Origin: a virus
IMG/VR virus record: IMGVR_UViG_3300029787_004704
Location: 1-64,000 of that record
Direction: 5' to 3' (one strand)
Length of the DNA: 64,000 bases
Shown: in pieces, positions 55,161 through 64,000 of the stretch
Position numbering within the stretch: the first letter of the stretch is position 1
Layout of the letters: every line of letters begins with the position of its first letter
The notes under the pieces: model-generated
Told to the model about the DNA's origin: nothing
Seen by the model: the letters and a program-made list of their open reading frames with translations, nothing else
Databases searched by the model: none
Position numbers and translations under genes: made by a program

Positions 55161-55784
55161 ATGCAAGTACTATCGGAACGATTAACATTTGATCAAGCAC
55201 AAGTTGTGGTTGAATCAAGTAACGAAGGTAAGGACTTGTACATGAAAGGCATTTGCATTCAAGGTAACGTTAAAAATGCAAACCAAAGAGTGTATCCTAC
55301 TTCGGAAATTAGTAAAGCAGTACAAAAAGTATCCGAACAAGTTGCCGGGGGCTCAAGTGTCCTCGGCGAGGTTGACCATCCAGAAGATCTCAAAATCAAT
55401 TTAGATAGAGTATCTCACATGATTACAAGCATGTGGATGGAAGGCCATAACGGATATGGAAAATTAAAGATTCTCCCAACACCAATGGGAAAATTAGTAG
55501 AAACAATGTTACAATCAGGCGTAAAATTAGGCGTATCATCCAGAGGATCAGGCAACGTAGACGAGGCATCAGGGAACGTATCAGAATTTGATATTATTAC
55601 CGTGGATGTTGTGGCTCAACCATCGGCTCCCAATGCTTACCCAACTCCAATTTATGAAGGTCTCCTTAATATGAGACACGGTCATAAACTAATGGGAATT
55701 GCGAAAGCGGCAAGAGAAGACAGTAGAGTTCAAAAACATCTAAAAGAAGGAGTGATCCAATTAATAAAGGATCTTAAACTATAA
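55161..55784 (+). CDS. 21: Prohead protease gp21
   Basis: 207 aa. GEVDHP (His73) and GVSSRGSG (Ser126/127) give the His and Ser of the T4 prohead/herpesvirus-assemblin-type serine protease. It cuts core and capsid proteins during head maturation. AGGAT precedes the ATG. Confidence 0.93.
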   Translation: MQVLSERLTFDQAQVVVESSNEGKDLYMKGICIQGNVKNANQRVYPTSEISKAVQKVSEQVAGGSSVLGEVDHPEDLKINLDRVSHMITSMWMEGHNGYGKLKILPTPMGKLVETMLQSGVKLGVSSRGSGNVDEASGNVSEFDIITVDVVAQPSAPNAYPTPIYEGLLNMRHGHKLMGIAKAAREDSRVQKHLKEGVIQLIKDLKL

Positions 55785-55794
55785 GGAGAAAATT

Positions 55795-56862
55795 ATGCTA
55801 GAAGTAATCAAACAACTCCTTGACAAAGACCTGGTAAACGAAGAAACTCGTGCCGAAATACAAGAGGCATGGGATCAGAAGTTATCAGAAGTCAAAGAAG
55901 AAGCAAAAACCGAAGTAAGAGAGGAATTTGCAACAAGATACGAGCATGACAAGTCCGTAATGGTAGAAGCAATGGACCGACTAGTCAACGAAGCTCTGCA
56001 AAAAGAAATTGCAGAATTTGTTGAAGATAGAAAACAACTAGCGGCCCAAAGAGTAATGTACAAAAGAGGTGTTAAACCACACATGGAAACACTTCAAAAG
56101 TTTGTTACTCGTCAACTTGCAACTGAAATGGCTGAGTTACAAGCAGATAGAAAATCAATGGCAGAGCAAATTAAAACTCTAGAAGCATTTGTTACATCAA
56201 CACTTGCTAAAGAGCTTAATGAGTTTGAAAGTGATAAACGATCTGTTGTAGAAACTCGCGTAAAACTAGTTAAAGAAGCAAAAGAAAAATTTGCTCAAAT
56301 TAGAAACGCATTCATTAAGAAAGCAAGTAAAATTGTAGAACAAGTAGTAAGTGAGAATATCACTAAAGAGATGACACAATTTAAAGATGACATCAAAACT
56401 GCTAGGGAAAACAATTTTGGACGTAAGATTTTTGAAGCATATACTTCAGAATATCTAACTTCATACCTGCATGAGACTTCTGAAATTCGTAAATTGCAGA
56501 AACAACTCGACGAGACCACAGCACAAGTTGAAGAGAACGAAAAACTTCTTGAGTCTGAGAAAATCGAAAAACATAAGATTGAATCAAGACACAGAAGAGA
56601 TAAAGTTCTTAACGAAATGTTAGGTCCACTTTCAGGTGATAAGAAAGAAGTTATGGGCAATCTGTTAGAAACAGTTCAAACAGACAACCTAAAAACAGCT
56701 TTCACAAAATATCTTCCACACGTAATGAAAGACGCTAAAAAAGCTTCAATCATAAGTGAGTCAAGAACAGAAAAAACAGGCGATAAAACACAGGCAAACA
56801 CACAGGCAAAAGAACAAGACGCGGATGTATTAAGCATTCGTAAATTAGCAGGTATAAACTAA
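55795..56862 (+). CDS. 22: Prohead core scaffold gp22
   Basis: 355 aa, almost all helical and Lys/Glu-rich, with the repeated FV-x3-L style segments FVEDRKQLAAQRVMYKRG and FVTSTLAKELNEF. It forms the scaffold core that gp21 later digests. AAGGAG before the ATG. Order 21-22-23 is T4-like. Confidence 0.9.
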   Translation: MLEVIKQLLDKDLVNEETRAEIQEAWDQKLSEVKEEAKTEVREEFATRYEHDKSVMVEAMDRLVNEALQKEIAEFVEDRKQLAAQRVMYKRGVKPHMETLQKFVTRQLATEMAELQADRKSMAEQIKTLEAFVTSTLAKELNEFESDKRSVVETRVKLVKEAKEKFAQIRNAFIKKASKIVEQVVSENITKEMTQFKDDIKTARENNFGRKIFEAYTSEYLTSYLHETSEIRKLQKQLDETTAQVEENEKLLESEKIEKHKIESRHRRDKVLNEMLGPLSGDKKEVMGNLLETVQTDNLKTAFTKYLPHVMKDAKKASIISESRTEKTGDKTQANTQAKEQDADVLSIRKLAGIN

Positions 56863-56875
56863 GGAGAAACAAAAC

Positions 56876-58051
56876 ATGACATCCCAATTGCTAGAACATA
56901 AATGGCAAGAAACTAAAGGCGCTTTAATGGAAGGCGTTGAAGGTTCTAAAGCCAAAAACTTGGATGTGGTCTTAGAGAATACACGCAAATACTTGTCAGA
57001 GCAGGCAACTTCTGGAGCTACTGGTTCCGGTAACGTTGCAACTCTAAACAGAGTAATTTTGCCTGTAATTCGTAGGGTCATGCCAACAGTGATTGCTAAC
57101 GAGCTAGTAGGTGTACAACCTATGACTGGCCCAGTTGGTCAAATTCACACATTGAGAGTTAGATATGCTGACGCAACTACCGGCGGTGCTACAAACATCG
57201 CAGCTGGTGACGAAGCATTATCACCTTTCAAAATTGCATCATCTTATTCAGGTAACGACAGTGACCCGGCTAAGGGTGCATCAACAGCTACTTTAGAAGG
57301 TACTGCAGGTAACAGATTAAACGTGCAGATCCTAAAACAAGTAGTAGAAGCTAAATCAAGAAAACTATCTGCAAGATGGACTTTTGAAGCGGCTCAAGAC
57401 GCACAAGCACAGCAAGGTGTTGATATTGAAGCAGAAATCATGGCGGCATTAGCTCAAGAGATTACTGCTGAGATCGACCAAGAAATAATCGGCTCTCTAA
57501 GAACATTAGCGGGTTCGGCAGCTGCGGCTTTTGATCAATCTGCTGTTTCAGGTACAGCAACATTCGTTGGTGACGAACATGCGGCTCTAGCTGTACTGAT
57601 CAACCAACAAGCAAACTTAATTGCACAAAGAACAAGACGTGGTGCAGGTAACTATGCTGTTGTTTCATCTGAAGCACTAACAATCTTACAATCTGCTACA
57701 ACTTCAGCGTTTGCTAGATCTACAGAGGGTGTATTTGAAGCACCAACTAACACTAAGTTTGTTGGAACTTTGAACAACTCAATGAGAGTCTACGTAGACG
57801 GTTATGCAGCTACAGGAACAGATGTATTAGTAGGATACAAAGGACCATCAGAAGCAGATGCTCCAGCGTTCTATTGCCCATACATACCGTTAATGAGCTC
57901 AGGCGTTGTACTGGATCCGTCTACATTCGAGCCGGTAGTAAGTTTCTTAACTAGATATGGATACACTGAGTTATCAAACACAGCATCATCTCTAGGTAAT
58001 GCGGCTGACTATCTTGCTAGAATTAGCATCAGTAACGTATCATTCAAATAA
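56876..58051 (+). CDS. 23: Major capsid protein gp23
   Basis: 391 aa, shorter than T4 gp23 (521 aa). Conserved parts: RVILPVIRRVMPTVIANELVG, QPMTGPVGQIHTLRVRYAD, RKLSARWTFEAAQDAQAQQG (the capsid alpha core), and YVDGYAATGTDVLVGYKG. Probably trimmed at the N-terminus by gp21. The short size suggests the T4 insertion domain is missing. A good AAGGAG site precedes the ATG. Confidence 0.96.
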   Translation: MTSQLLEHKWQETKGALMEGVEGSKAKNLDVVLENTRKYLSEQATSGATGSGNVATLNRVILPVIRRVMPTVIANELVGVQPMTGPVGQIHTLRVRYADATTGGATNIAAGDEALSPFKIASSYSGNDSDPAKGASTATLEGTAGNRLNVQILKQVVEAKSRKLSARWTFEAAQDAQAQQGVDIEAEIMAALAQEITAEIDQEIIGSLRTLAGSAAAAFDQSAVSGTATFVGDEHAALAVLINQQANLIAQRTRRGAGNYAVVSSEALTILQSATTSAFARSTEGVFEAPTNTKFVGTLNNSMRVYVDGYAATGTDVLVGYKGPSEADAPAFYCPYIPLMSSGVVLDPSTFEPVVSFLTRYGYTELSNTASSLGNAADYLARISISNVSFK

Positions 58052-58066
58052 TTTTATTTGAATACT

Positions 58067-58095
58067 AGAAGGGGGGCCATTGTGCCCCTCTTCTC
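58067..58095 (+). terminator. Terminator after gp23
   Basis: A GAAGGGG...CCCCTCTTC hairpin with a small bulge and a GCCATTGTG-type loop lies 15 nt after the gp23 stop. It is G/C-rich in an AT-rich genome and should end or stabilise the abundant capsid message. Confidence 0.65.
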
Positions 58096-58114
58096 TTGAG
58101 TTCAGTATACTTCA

Positions 58115-58122
58115 ATAAATAC
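58115..58122 (+). promoter_or_regulatory. Late-type promoter ATAAATAC
   Basis: ATAAATAC, 5 nt before the ATG of the 802-aa fibre-like gene. Confidence 0.6.
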
Positions 58123-58127
58123 TTCAT

Positions 58128-60536
58128 ATGAAGATTATCCAAGGACAGGAAAAAGTAATTCTACGAGCAGTTTCGCCGGACGGGGGAACTACATCAGGAG
58201 ATTTGTTAACAGCTTTTGCAGAAGATAGTGGCACAACAGGTATTAGAATTTCCAATCTAGAAGTAGAAACACAAACAACACTTAACAGCACAACAACCAC
58301 AATTGAAGATTCGTTTTTAGAAGTAAACAGAAATAATTCAACAGCAGACAGTGAAGATTCAGGAATATTTTTCAATAGAGGATCTGTTGATCATGCACTA
58401 TTATATTGGGACGCAGGTGATGATAATTTTGTAGTAGGGACTACAACACATGAATCAACAGTAACAGCAATTTCAAATGTTACTCTCGGACAACTCAAAG
58501 TTGCCACAACCCCAAGTCATGCAAATCATGCCGCAAGTAAAAGTTATGTTGATTCAAAAACAATCACAGTAGCAGGAGACAACAGTGCGGCTATCACAAT
58601 AGATTTTGATGATGCAGAATTAGTATTATCAGGAGGAACTAGTATAACCACTGCCACCACAGCAGGAGGTAACGCTTTTGAGATAAGTGTTGATGCCGCA
58701 ATGACAGGAATCAACTCAATAACATCAGCCTCGGCTGAAAATATTACATTAGTAGCACAAAGTAATTTGATTGTGATCGACGATACAATCACATTTAATT
58801 CACAATTAGCATCAGATCCAAGTGCGGCAAGCATTGCCAAACTGTATGCTAAATCTCCTTCAATAGGCGGCACAGGATTATACGTAATTCATAGTGGTGT
58901 CAATGGTGGCGAATCGACAGAGATTATGGGTCAAACAAGTAACAATCTAGTTGTGTTTGGAGATGACTCAACTACAATGGAAATTTTGATTCCAGATGTT
59001 CCTTTGACTGTAAGTGGAGGTAACAGCATAACAACTTCTACTTCAAGTACACAAACTTTGACAGTAGCATTAGACAATCAGATTTTTGTAAATGAAATAT
59101 CATCAAACGACTCAACAGGCGTTACTCTCAAGGATGATTTATTATTAGCAGGAACGTTGAGAGCCGAAGATTCTACTAACATAAGTGTTGATGGAGGTAT
59201 GCAGATTAGTGGTGTGGTTACTGGATTAACTATAGAAGCAACAGGTGACACAGCGGCCAATGACAATGCCGCAATGGGATATACAGCCGCAGAAGGTTTG
59301 ATATTGACTGGACAAGGATCTACAAATGATGTAACAATTAAAAATGATGCTGATGCTGATGTAATTGAAATACCAACTGGTACAACCAATGTAACTATTG
59401 CAGGAACACTAGGAACAGGTGGATCTATTACTGCTACAGGCTCATTCATAATTGGCTCAGCTGACATGAACGAGGCCGACCTTGAAAAATTAGACGGAAT
59501 CACAAACGGTACAGTAGCGGCATCCAAAGCAGTTGTTGTAGATGCAGACAAAGATGCATCAGGATTTAGAAACGTTACAGCAACTGGTTCATTCATAATT
59601 GGCTCAGCTGATATGAACGAAACTGATCTAGAAAAACTAGACGGAATCACAAACGGCACAGTGGCGGCAAACAAAGCAGTTGTAGTTGATGCCTCGAAAG
59701 ACATCGGCACATTTGGAACAATTACTGGCAGTGCTTTAGTAGTTGAAACTATATCTTCAGCAGACTCAACCAGTGTATTTTTTAATGATGGGATTACCAT
59801 AGCAGGCTCGATCAAAGCAGATGATTCTGCTACAATTAATATTGATGATGGACTTGACGTCGAAGGTGCTGTAACTTTAGGTTCAACAGTATCGCTAGGT
59901 GACACTATGAGTATACCTGATTCTGTCAAAATATTGTTTGGTACAGGTAATGATTTAGAAATTTTCCATGATGGTACTGATAGTGTTATTAAAGATGGCG
60001 GAGCTGGCTCACTTGAAATTAGAGCCACAGATTTAAAAATTAACAACAGTGCTAACAATCACAATATGATCAAAGCAATTGATGGTGGTACTGTTGAACT
60101 TTATCATAATAATGTTAAAAAAATAGAAACCACTGCTACTGGCGTCACAGTGACAGGCGGAATAACATCTTCAGGGGCAACCATAATGACACCAGTAGAT
60201 GATTTAGCAACATCAACCACTGCTTTGTCATTGACTGCAACAGTTCATTCACTTGCAGTAGGTGAAGCCAATTACACTTTGGCCGCAGGTACAGAAGGAC
60301 AAATTATGCACTTTGTGATTGCAGGCGGCGACTCTGTGATAGGTAATGTTGCAAACACAACTGTGACAATATCTCAGGTTAGAGACCCAGATGATGGAGA
60401 TGTGTTGGCCACTTATGCATGGAGTCCATTTATAGGAAATCAAGCAGGCGATTCAACAACACCTAAACGTACACTGGCAACCTGTGTGTTTGCCAATGGT
60501 GCTTGGAACCTAGATCAATATAACGATATCACATAA
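58128..60536 (+). CDS. Repetitive tail-fibre-like protein
   Basis: 802 aa, Thr/Asp/Gly-rich beta. Short beta repeats run through the middle. A ~49-residue unit, starting TATGSFIIGSADMNE and ending GFRNV, occurs at codons encoded by 59430-59576 and again, largely unchanged, from 59578. The C-terminal ~200 residues are a distinct domain. Ends of this style suggest a trimeric fibre or adhesin. It precedes a second, longer relative. Confidence 0.65.
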   Translation: MKIIQGQEKVILRAVSPDGGTTSGDLLTAFAEDSGTTGIRISNLEVETQTTLNSTTTTIEDSFLEVNRNNSTADSEDSGIFFNRGSVDHALLYWDAGDDNFVVGTTTHESTVTAISNVTLGQLKVATTPSHANHAASKSYVDSKTITVAGDNSAAITIDFDDAELVLSGGTSITTATTAGGNAFEISVDAAMTGINSITSASAENITLVAQSNLIVIDDTITFNSQLASDPSAASIAKLYAKSPSIGGTGLYVIHSGVNGGESTEIMGQTSNNLVVFGDDSTTMEILIPDVPLTVSGGNSITTSTSSTQTLTVALDNQIFVNEISSNDSTGVTLKDDLLLAGTLRAEDSTNISVDGGMQISGVVTGLTIEATGDTAANDNAAMGYTAAEGLILTGQGSTNDVTIKNDADADVIEIPTGTTNVTIAGTLGTGGSITATGSFIIGSADMNEADLEKLDGITNGTVAASKAVVVDADKDASGFRNVTATGSFIIGSADMNETDLEKLDGITNGTVAANKAVVVDASKDIGTFGTITGSALVVETISSADSTSVFFNDGITIAGSIKADDSATINIDDGLDVEGAVTLGSTVSLGDTMSIPDSVKILFGTGNDLEIFHDGTDSVIKDGGAGSLEIRATDLKINNSANNHNMIKAIDGGTVELYHNNVKKIETTATGVTVTGGITSSGATIMTPVDDLATSTTALSLTATVHSLAVGEANYTLAAGTEGQIMHFVIAGGDSVIGNVANTTVTISQVRDPDDGDVLATYAWSPFIGNQAGDSTTPKRTLATCVFANGAWNLDQYNDIT
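59430..59705 (+). repeat. Tandem coding repeat in the fibre-like gene
   Basis: Two adjacent copies (59430-59576 and about 59578-59705) share ATTGGCTCAGCTGA plus ACGGAATCACAAACGG at nearly every position. Each encodes the ADxNExDLEKLDGITNGTVA unit. Suggests recent internal duplication or gene conversion. Confidence 0.7.
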
Positions 60537-60578
60537 TATCCCCCATAATAGATAACCCGGCCAACGAGTTGCTTTGGA

Positions 60579-60586
60579 TTAAATAC
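60579..60586 (+). promoter_or_regulatory. Late-type promoter TTAAATAC
   Basis: TTAAATAC, 8 nt before the ATG of the last gene. Confidence 0.6.
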
Positions 60587-60594
60587 ACTCATAC

Positions 60595-63500
60595 ATGACC
60601 AAACAACGTATTCAAATAGGTGCTATTAACTCTGGATCCGGCGATACCTTAAGAGCCGCGATGATAAAAATCAATAACAACTTTGATGAGTTGTATGATT
60701 TACAGGGACAAGACTCTAGTGGTCAGGGCATTGATATAAATGGAAACACAATCACATCAAATTTTGAAGACACTGACATAACATTATCACCAAACGGCAC
60801 AGGTGACATTGTAATGGATGGTGATCTTGTTGTTACTGTTATAAAATCAGATGATTCTACAGAAGTTAAAATAAGTGATTCATTGAACGTCACAGGCACA
60901 GTGACAGCAACAGCATTTGTTGGTGATGGATCAGGACTTACAGGAGTAAGTGGTAGTGGTGGTGGCGGCGGTGACTCTACAGAAGTTTACACAAATATTT
61001 TAAGATCAAATGACTCCACTGCTATCCAAGTTGCAGACAATTTAGTACCAACAGCAGATGACACTTTCAGTTTAGGTACAGCAGACAAAAAATGGTCAGC
61101 AGTGCATGTTTCCGGAGGCACTATATTCTTAGGAAACTTACAGATCAAAGATTCAGGATCAAATTCATTACAAATTTTAAGGTCAGACGGGTCTACTACG
61201 GCGGCAGTTGAATCTACAAGCACAACATTGAATGTTGTAGGTGATGACTCCACTGACATGGAAATTGTAGTTGGCACAGATAGATTACATTTCCAAGGTG
61301 GCACAAACATTGAAACATCCACAGACAGTGGTGCACAACTTACAATATCTACAAGTAACACTCCAACATTCAGTGGCACAGTCACAGCAGGTGGATTAAC
61401 AATTGGATCAGCAGTAATTAATGAAGCAGAACTAGAAACTATTGATGGTGTCACAGCAGGCACTGTGGCAGCTTCCAAAGCAGTGATTGTTGATGCCAAC
61501 AAAGACGCGGCATCATTTAGAAACATTACTGCCACTGGTGCAGTAACAGGTGGCTCTTTTGTAATTGGATCTGCAGACATTAGTGAAGCAGATCTAGAAA
61601 AACTAGATGGAATAACAAATGGAACTGCCGCGGCAAATAAAGCAATAGTAGCTGATGGCAACATTGATGTTACTGCAATTAGAAATCTTACACTAACAGG
61701 AAACATACAGGTTGGTGGCGACATGACTGTGAGTGGCACAACTACATCAGTCAACACAACAAATTTAGAAATATCAGATGCACTATTAGAACTAAACAAA
61801 AATAACTCAGGTGGTGCAGATACTGATGCTGGACTATTAATACAAAGAGGATCTGCAGGCAACAATGCCGCGTTTTATTGGAATGAAGGTGCTGACAAAT
61901 TCAAAGCAGTATTAACCACATCGGCAGCCACAGCAAGTGCAGTCACTGACTCAAGCACAGCAACCATTGTTGCAAATCTTGAAGGAGCAGTAACAGGCAA
62001 TGCCGACACAGCAACAGCTTTAGCCACAGCAAGGAATATTGGTGGTGTTAGTTTTGACGGTACTGGAAATATAAATTTACCTGGTGTAAACACTGCCGGT
62101 GACCAAGACACAAGTGGAACTGCCGCAATAGCAACTAAGATTATAGTAACTGATAACGAAAGTACAAATGAAAATAATGTAATTTTGTTTGCGTCTAGCG
62201 TAGGTGATTCGAGTACTGCAAGTGGAAGTGGCGTAGAATCTGATGGTAACATGACATACAATCCCAGCACAGGCAAAATCACTGCTACTGGATTTATAGG
62301 TGCTGTAACTGGTGATGTTACAGGTGATGTTACAGGTAATGCCGACACAGCAACAGCTTTAGCCACAGCAAGAACAATAGGTGGTGTGTCATTTGATGGC
62401 ACAGGAAATATTAACTTGCCAGGAGTTAACACTGCTGGTAACCAAAATACAAGTGGAACAGCCGCGATAGCAACCCTTGTAACAGTAACTGACAACGAAA
62501 ACACAAATGAAGAAAATGTTGTTACATTCGTTGCTGGTGCAGATGCAGATGGTGGCAATGTTGGCCTTGAGTCAGATGGAAACTTTACATATAATCCAAG
62601 CACAGGGGCAGTAACAGCAACAAAATTCAAAGGTGATGGATCAGAACTTACTGGAATAAGCGGTGGTGGTGGATCAAGCACATTGAACGTTGTTGGTGAT
62701 GATTCAACTGACATGGAAATTACGCTTGGAACAGATAGATTATATTTCCAAGGTGGCACAAATATTTCAACGTCAACAGACAGTGGGGCACAACTAACAA
62801 TTACTGTTGCTGATGCTCCAACATTTAGTGGTGCAGTCACTGCCGCTGGATTTACAATAGGCAGTGCCGCTATTAACGAATCGGAACTTGAAACAATTGA
62901 TGGTGTCACAGCAGGTACTGTGGCCGCAAGTAAAGCTGTCGTAGTTGACTCGAACAAAGATGCAACAGGATTTAGAAACGTTACAGGCACAGGAGATGTC
63001 GAAGGTGCAAGTTTAACTGTTACAAGTGGCGTTGCCATTACAGCATCAAGTGGCGATGTTACTGTTGCGAATGCAACATCAAATAAAGATTTAATATTCA
63101 CAGTAAATGATGGTGGCTCTGCTACTGAGGTAATGAGATTAGATGGTGATGTGTCAGCATTATTAGTGGCGTCTGGGAAAGAATTGAGATTTGCAGACTC
63201 CGGAGAAAAAATATCAGGTGACGGCACTGACTTAACCATTGCATCAGGAGCCAAAATAAACCTAACAGCAACATCGGATGTTGTTGTTCCAGCTAACGTA
63301 GGAATTACATTTGGCACTGGCGAAAAAATTGAAGGCGACAACACAGACTTAACTATTACTTCAGGTGCTAAAATTAATTTGGCAGCTACTTCAGATGTAC
63401 ATATTCCAAATGATGTTGGTATTGTGTTTGGTGGAGATTCAGAAAAAATTGAAGGAGATGGAACGGACTTAGTCATATCTGCAAATAATTTAACAGTTGA

Positions 63501-64000
63501 CGCGGCCGCTGATATAATTTTAGACGCAGGTGGCAATGACTTCCAATTCAAAGCAGGTGGCACTCACATATTAAGCATTGTGAATTCATCTAGTGATGTC
63601 ATAATCAAACCTATCGCTGATGCAAAAGATATAATATTGCAACAAAGAGATGGCACAGAAGTTGCTCGCGTTGAAGACAACGGAACATTCAATATTGTCA
63701 CAGACAAATTAGCAATAAATGGCACAGCGGTTACATCAACTGCCGCAGAGTTAAATTTTGTTGATGGCAGTACAGCAGGCACTGTGGTGGCATCTAAAGC
63801 AGTGGTTGTCGATTCAAACAAAGATGCTGGAGACTTCCGTAACTTAACTGGAGTAACTTTAAAAGGAACAACTTCATTACAAACACCATTGATTGAATTC
63901 ACTGATGGCGACAATGCAATTACTATTGCAAATGGAGGTGGTATTACTGCTAATACAAGTTTAACATTGGCAAGTGGTGCAACTGTTACAGCAATACTTG
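60595..64000 (+). CDS. Large repetitive fibre/adhesin protein, partial at the right edge
   Basis: Open from the ATG at 60595 to the window end, at least 1135 codons, with no stop. It begins TKQRIQIGAINSGSGDTLR and continues as beta repeats: TLSPNGTGDIVMDGDL early, GDDSTDMEI-type and LEKLDGITNGT-type units, and a GDVTGDVTGNADTATALA unit. Repeats resemble those in the preceding gene. Together they look like two parts of a tail fibre or side fibre that binds the host. The C-terminal receptor domain lies beyond the window. Confidence 0.75.
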   Translation, partial: MTKQRIQIGAINSGSGDTLRAAMIKINNNFDELYDLQGQDSSGQGIDINGNTITSNFEDTDITLSPNGTGDIVMDGDLVVTVIKSDDSTEVKISDSLNVTGTVTATAFVGDGSGLTGVSGSGGGGGDSTEVYTNILRSNDSTAIQVADNLVPTADDTFSLGTADKKWSAVHVSGGTIFLGNLQIKDSGSNSLQILRSDGSTTAAVESTSTTLNVVGDDSTDMEIVVGTDRLHFQGGTNIETSTDSGAQLTISTSNTPTFSGTVTAGGLTIGSAVINEAELETIDGVTAGTVAASKAVIVDANKDAASFRNITATGAVTGGSFVIGSADISEADLEKLDGITNGTAAANKAIVADGNIDVTAIRNLTLTGNIQVGGDMTVSGTTTSVNTTNLEISDALLELNKNNSGGADTDAGLLIQRGSAGNNAAFYWNEGADKFKAVLTTSAATASAVTDSSTATIVANLEGAVTGNADTATALATARNIGGVSFDGTGNINLPGVNTAGDQDTSGTAAIATKIIVTDNESTNENNVILFASSVGDSSTASGSGVESDGNMTYNPSTGKITATGFIGAVTGDVTGDVTGNADTATALATARTIGGVSFDGTGNINLPGVNTAGNQNTSGTAAIATLVTVTDNENTNEENVVTFVAGADADGGNVGLESDGNFTYNPSTGAVTATKFKGDGSELTGISGGGGSSTLNVVGDDSTDMEITLGTDRLYFQGGTNISTSTDSGAQLTITVADAPTFSGAVTAAGFTIGSAAINESELETIDGVTAGTVAASKAVVVDSNKDATGFRNVTGTGDVEGASLTVTSGVAITASSGDVTVANATSNKDLIFTVNDGGSATEVMRLDGDVSALLVASGKELRFADSGEKISGDGTDLTIASGAKINLTATSDVVVPANVGITFGTGEKIEGDNTDLTITSGAKINLAATSDVHIPNDVGIVFGGDSEKIEGDGTDLVISANNLTVDAAADIILDAGGNDFQFKAGGTHILSIVNSSSDVIIKPIADAKDIILQQRDGTEVARVEDNGTFNIVTDKLAINGTAVTSTAAELNFVDGSTAGTVVASKAVVVDSNKDAGDFRNLTGVTLKGTTSLQTPLIEFTDGDNAITIANGGGITANTSLTLASGATVTAIL
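61228..62802 (+). repeat. Two 120-bp units inside the partial fibre gene
   Basis: Copies at 61228-61347 and 62683-62802 encode LNVVGDDSTDMEI, then a GTDRL and FQGGTNI stretch, then TSTDSGAQLTI, with few changes. The spacing is 1455 bp. Confidence 0.75.
62002..62475 (+). repeat. Two 135-bp units inside the partial fibre gene
   Basis: Copies at 62002-62136 and 62341-62475 encode ADTATALATAR, IGGVSFDGTGNINLPG and a NTAG-type end. They are very similar and likely recombine. Confidence 0.75.

Noticed and set aside
59078-60058. 326-codon minus-strand frame inside the first fibre gene
   Set aside because: Same cause: reverse of ACA/GCA-rich codons, composition lacks protein character, no start signal.
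60987-63914. Three long minus-strand open frames (292, 562 and 116 codons) opposite the fibre gene
   Set aside because: They are antisense to a repetitive Thr/Ala/Gly-rich gene; their products are Ser/Pro/Ala/Val-rich as expected for the reverse frame of such codons, with no ribosome sites or known domains.
1-64000. CRISPR array or integrase gene
   Set aside because: No regular short repeats with spacers were seen, and no recombinase-type motif was found in any reading frame I examined.

Overview
The window looks like part of the genome of a T4-like marine myovirus (Straboviridae/Kyanoviridae-type). The evidence is a capsid block in T4 order (portal gp20, a gp67-like protein, an acidic core protein, protease gp21, scaffold gp22, capsid gp23), the replication proteins gp41 (helicase) and gp61 (primase), UvsW, ThyX, MazG and Dam, and T4-late-type TAAATA promoter motifs. 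The DNA is AT-rich with tightly packed, overlapping genes. No photosynthesis gene is present. The alphaproteobacterial-type ferredoxin FdxA and the low G+C suggest a marine heterotroph such as a SAR11 relative as host. That host is an inference; a cyanobacterial host is not excluded, because SpeD and several small conserved proteins are also known from cyanophages.

Layout. 1-12 kb is accessory: FkbM methyltransferase, 2OG oxygenases, SGNH hydrolases, tRNA-Thr, a peroxiredoxin, a TRAP-type solute-binding protein without a signal peptide, a B12-type radical SAM enzyme, and a nucleotide-sugar dehydrogenase. A 26-bp piece of the tRNA-Thr gene is repeated 5.7 kb away at the end of the radical SAM gene. 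12-33 kb carries replication and metabolism: a reduced DNA polymerase III alpha-like protein plus a second 187-aa fragment-like relative, gp41, Dam, gp61, SpeD, MazG, SufE, ThyX, ferredoxin, a gp62-like protein, KdsA and UvsW. 33-45 kb is a long leftward run of surface-glycan-type genes: amidinotransferase, glycosyltransferases, SDR epimerases, methyltransferases, an SGNH hydrolase and a second peroxiredoxin. 45-49 kb holds small genes, a gene-free structured stretch (a candidate RNA), and a gp26-like tail/baseplate assembly gene. 49-64 kb is the rightward virion block, ending in two repetitive fibre-like proteins, the last of which runs off the window.

How the parts fit. The rightward late genes sit behind TAAATAC-type motifs, several only 4-10 nt from the start codon, which would give nearly leaderless mRNAs. 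The capsid genes gp21-gp23 instead have strong AGGAG sites. The glycan genes (KdsA, nucleotide-sugar dehydrogenase, epimerases, glycosyltransferases, sulfotransferase, SGNH hydrolases, FkbM methyltransferases) could together remodel host or virion surface polysaccharide. Five divergent members of one putative glycosyltransferase-like family lie in this one window. SufE, FdxA, the radical SAM enzyme and three Fe/2OG oxygenases point to an iron and iron-sulfur theme.

The most notable structural observation is at the end of the gp26-like gene. A T TTT TTC heptamer lies where a -1 shift would add a 76-aa extension whose own frame has no start codon. This suggests a programmed frameshift like that of tail assembly chaperones.
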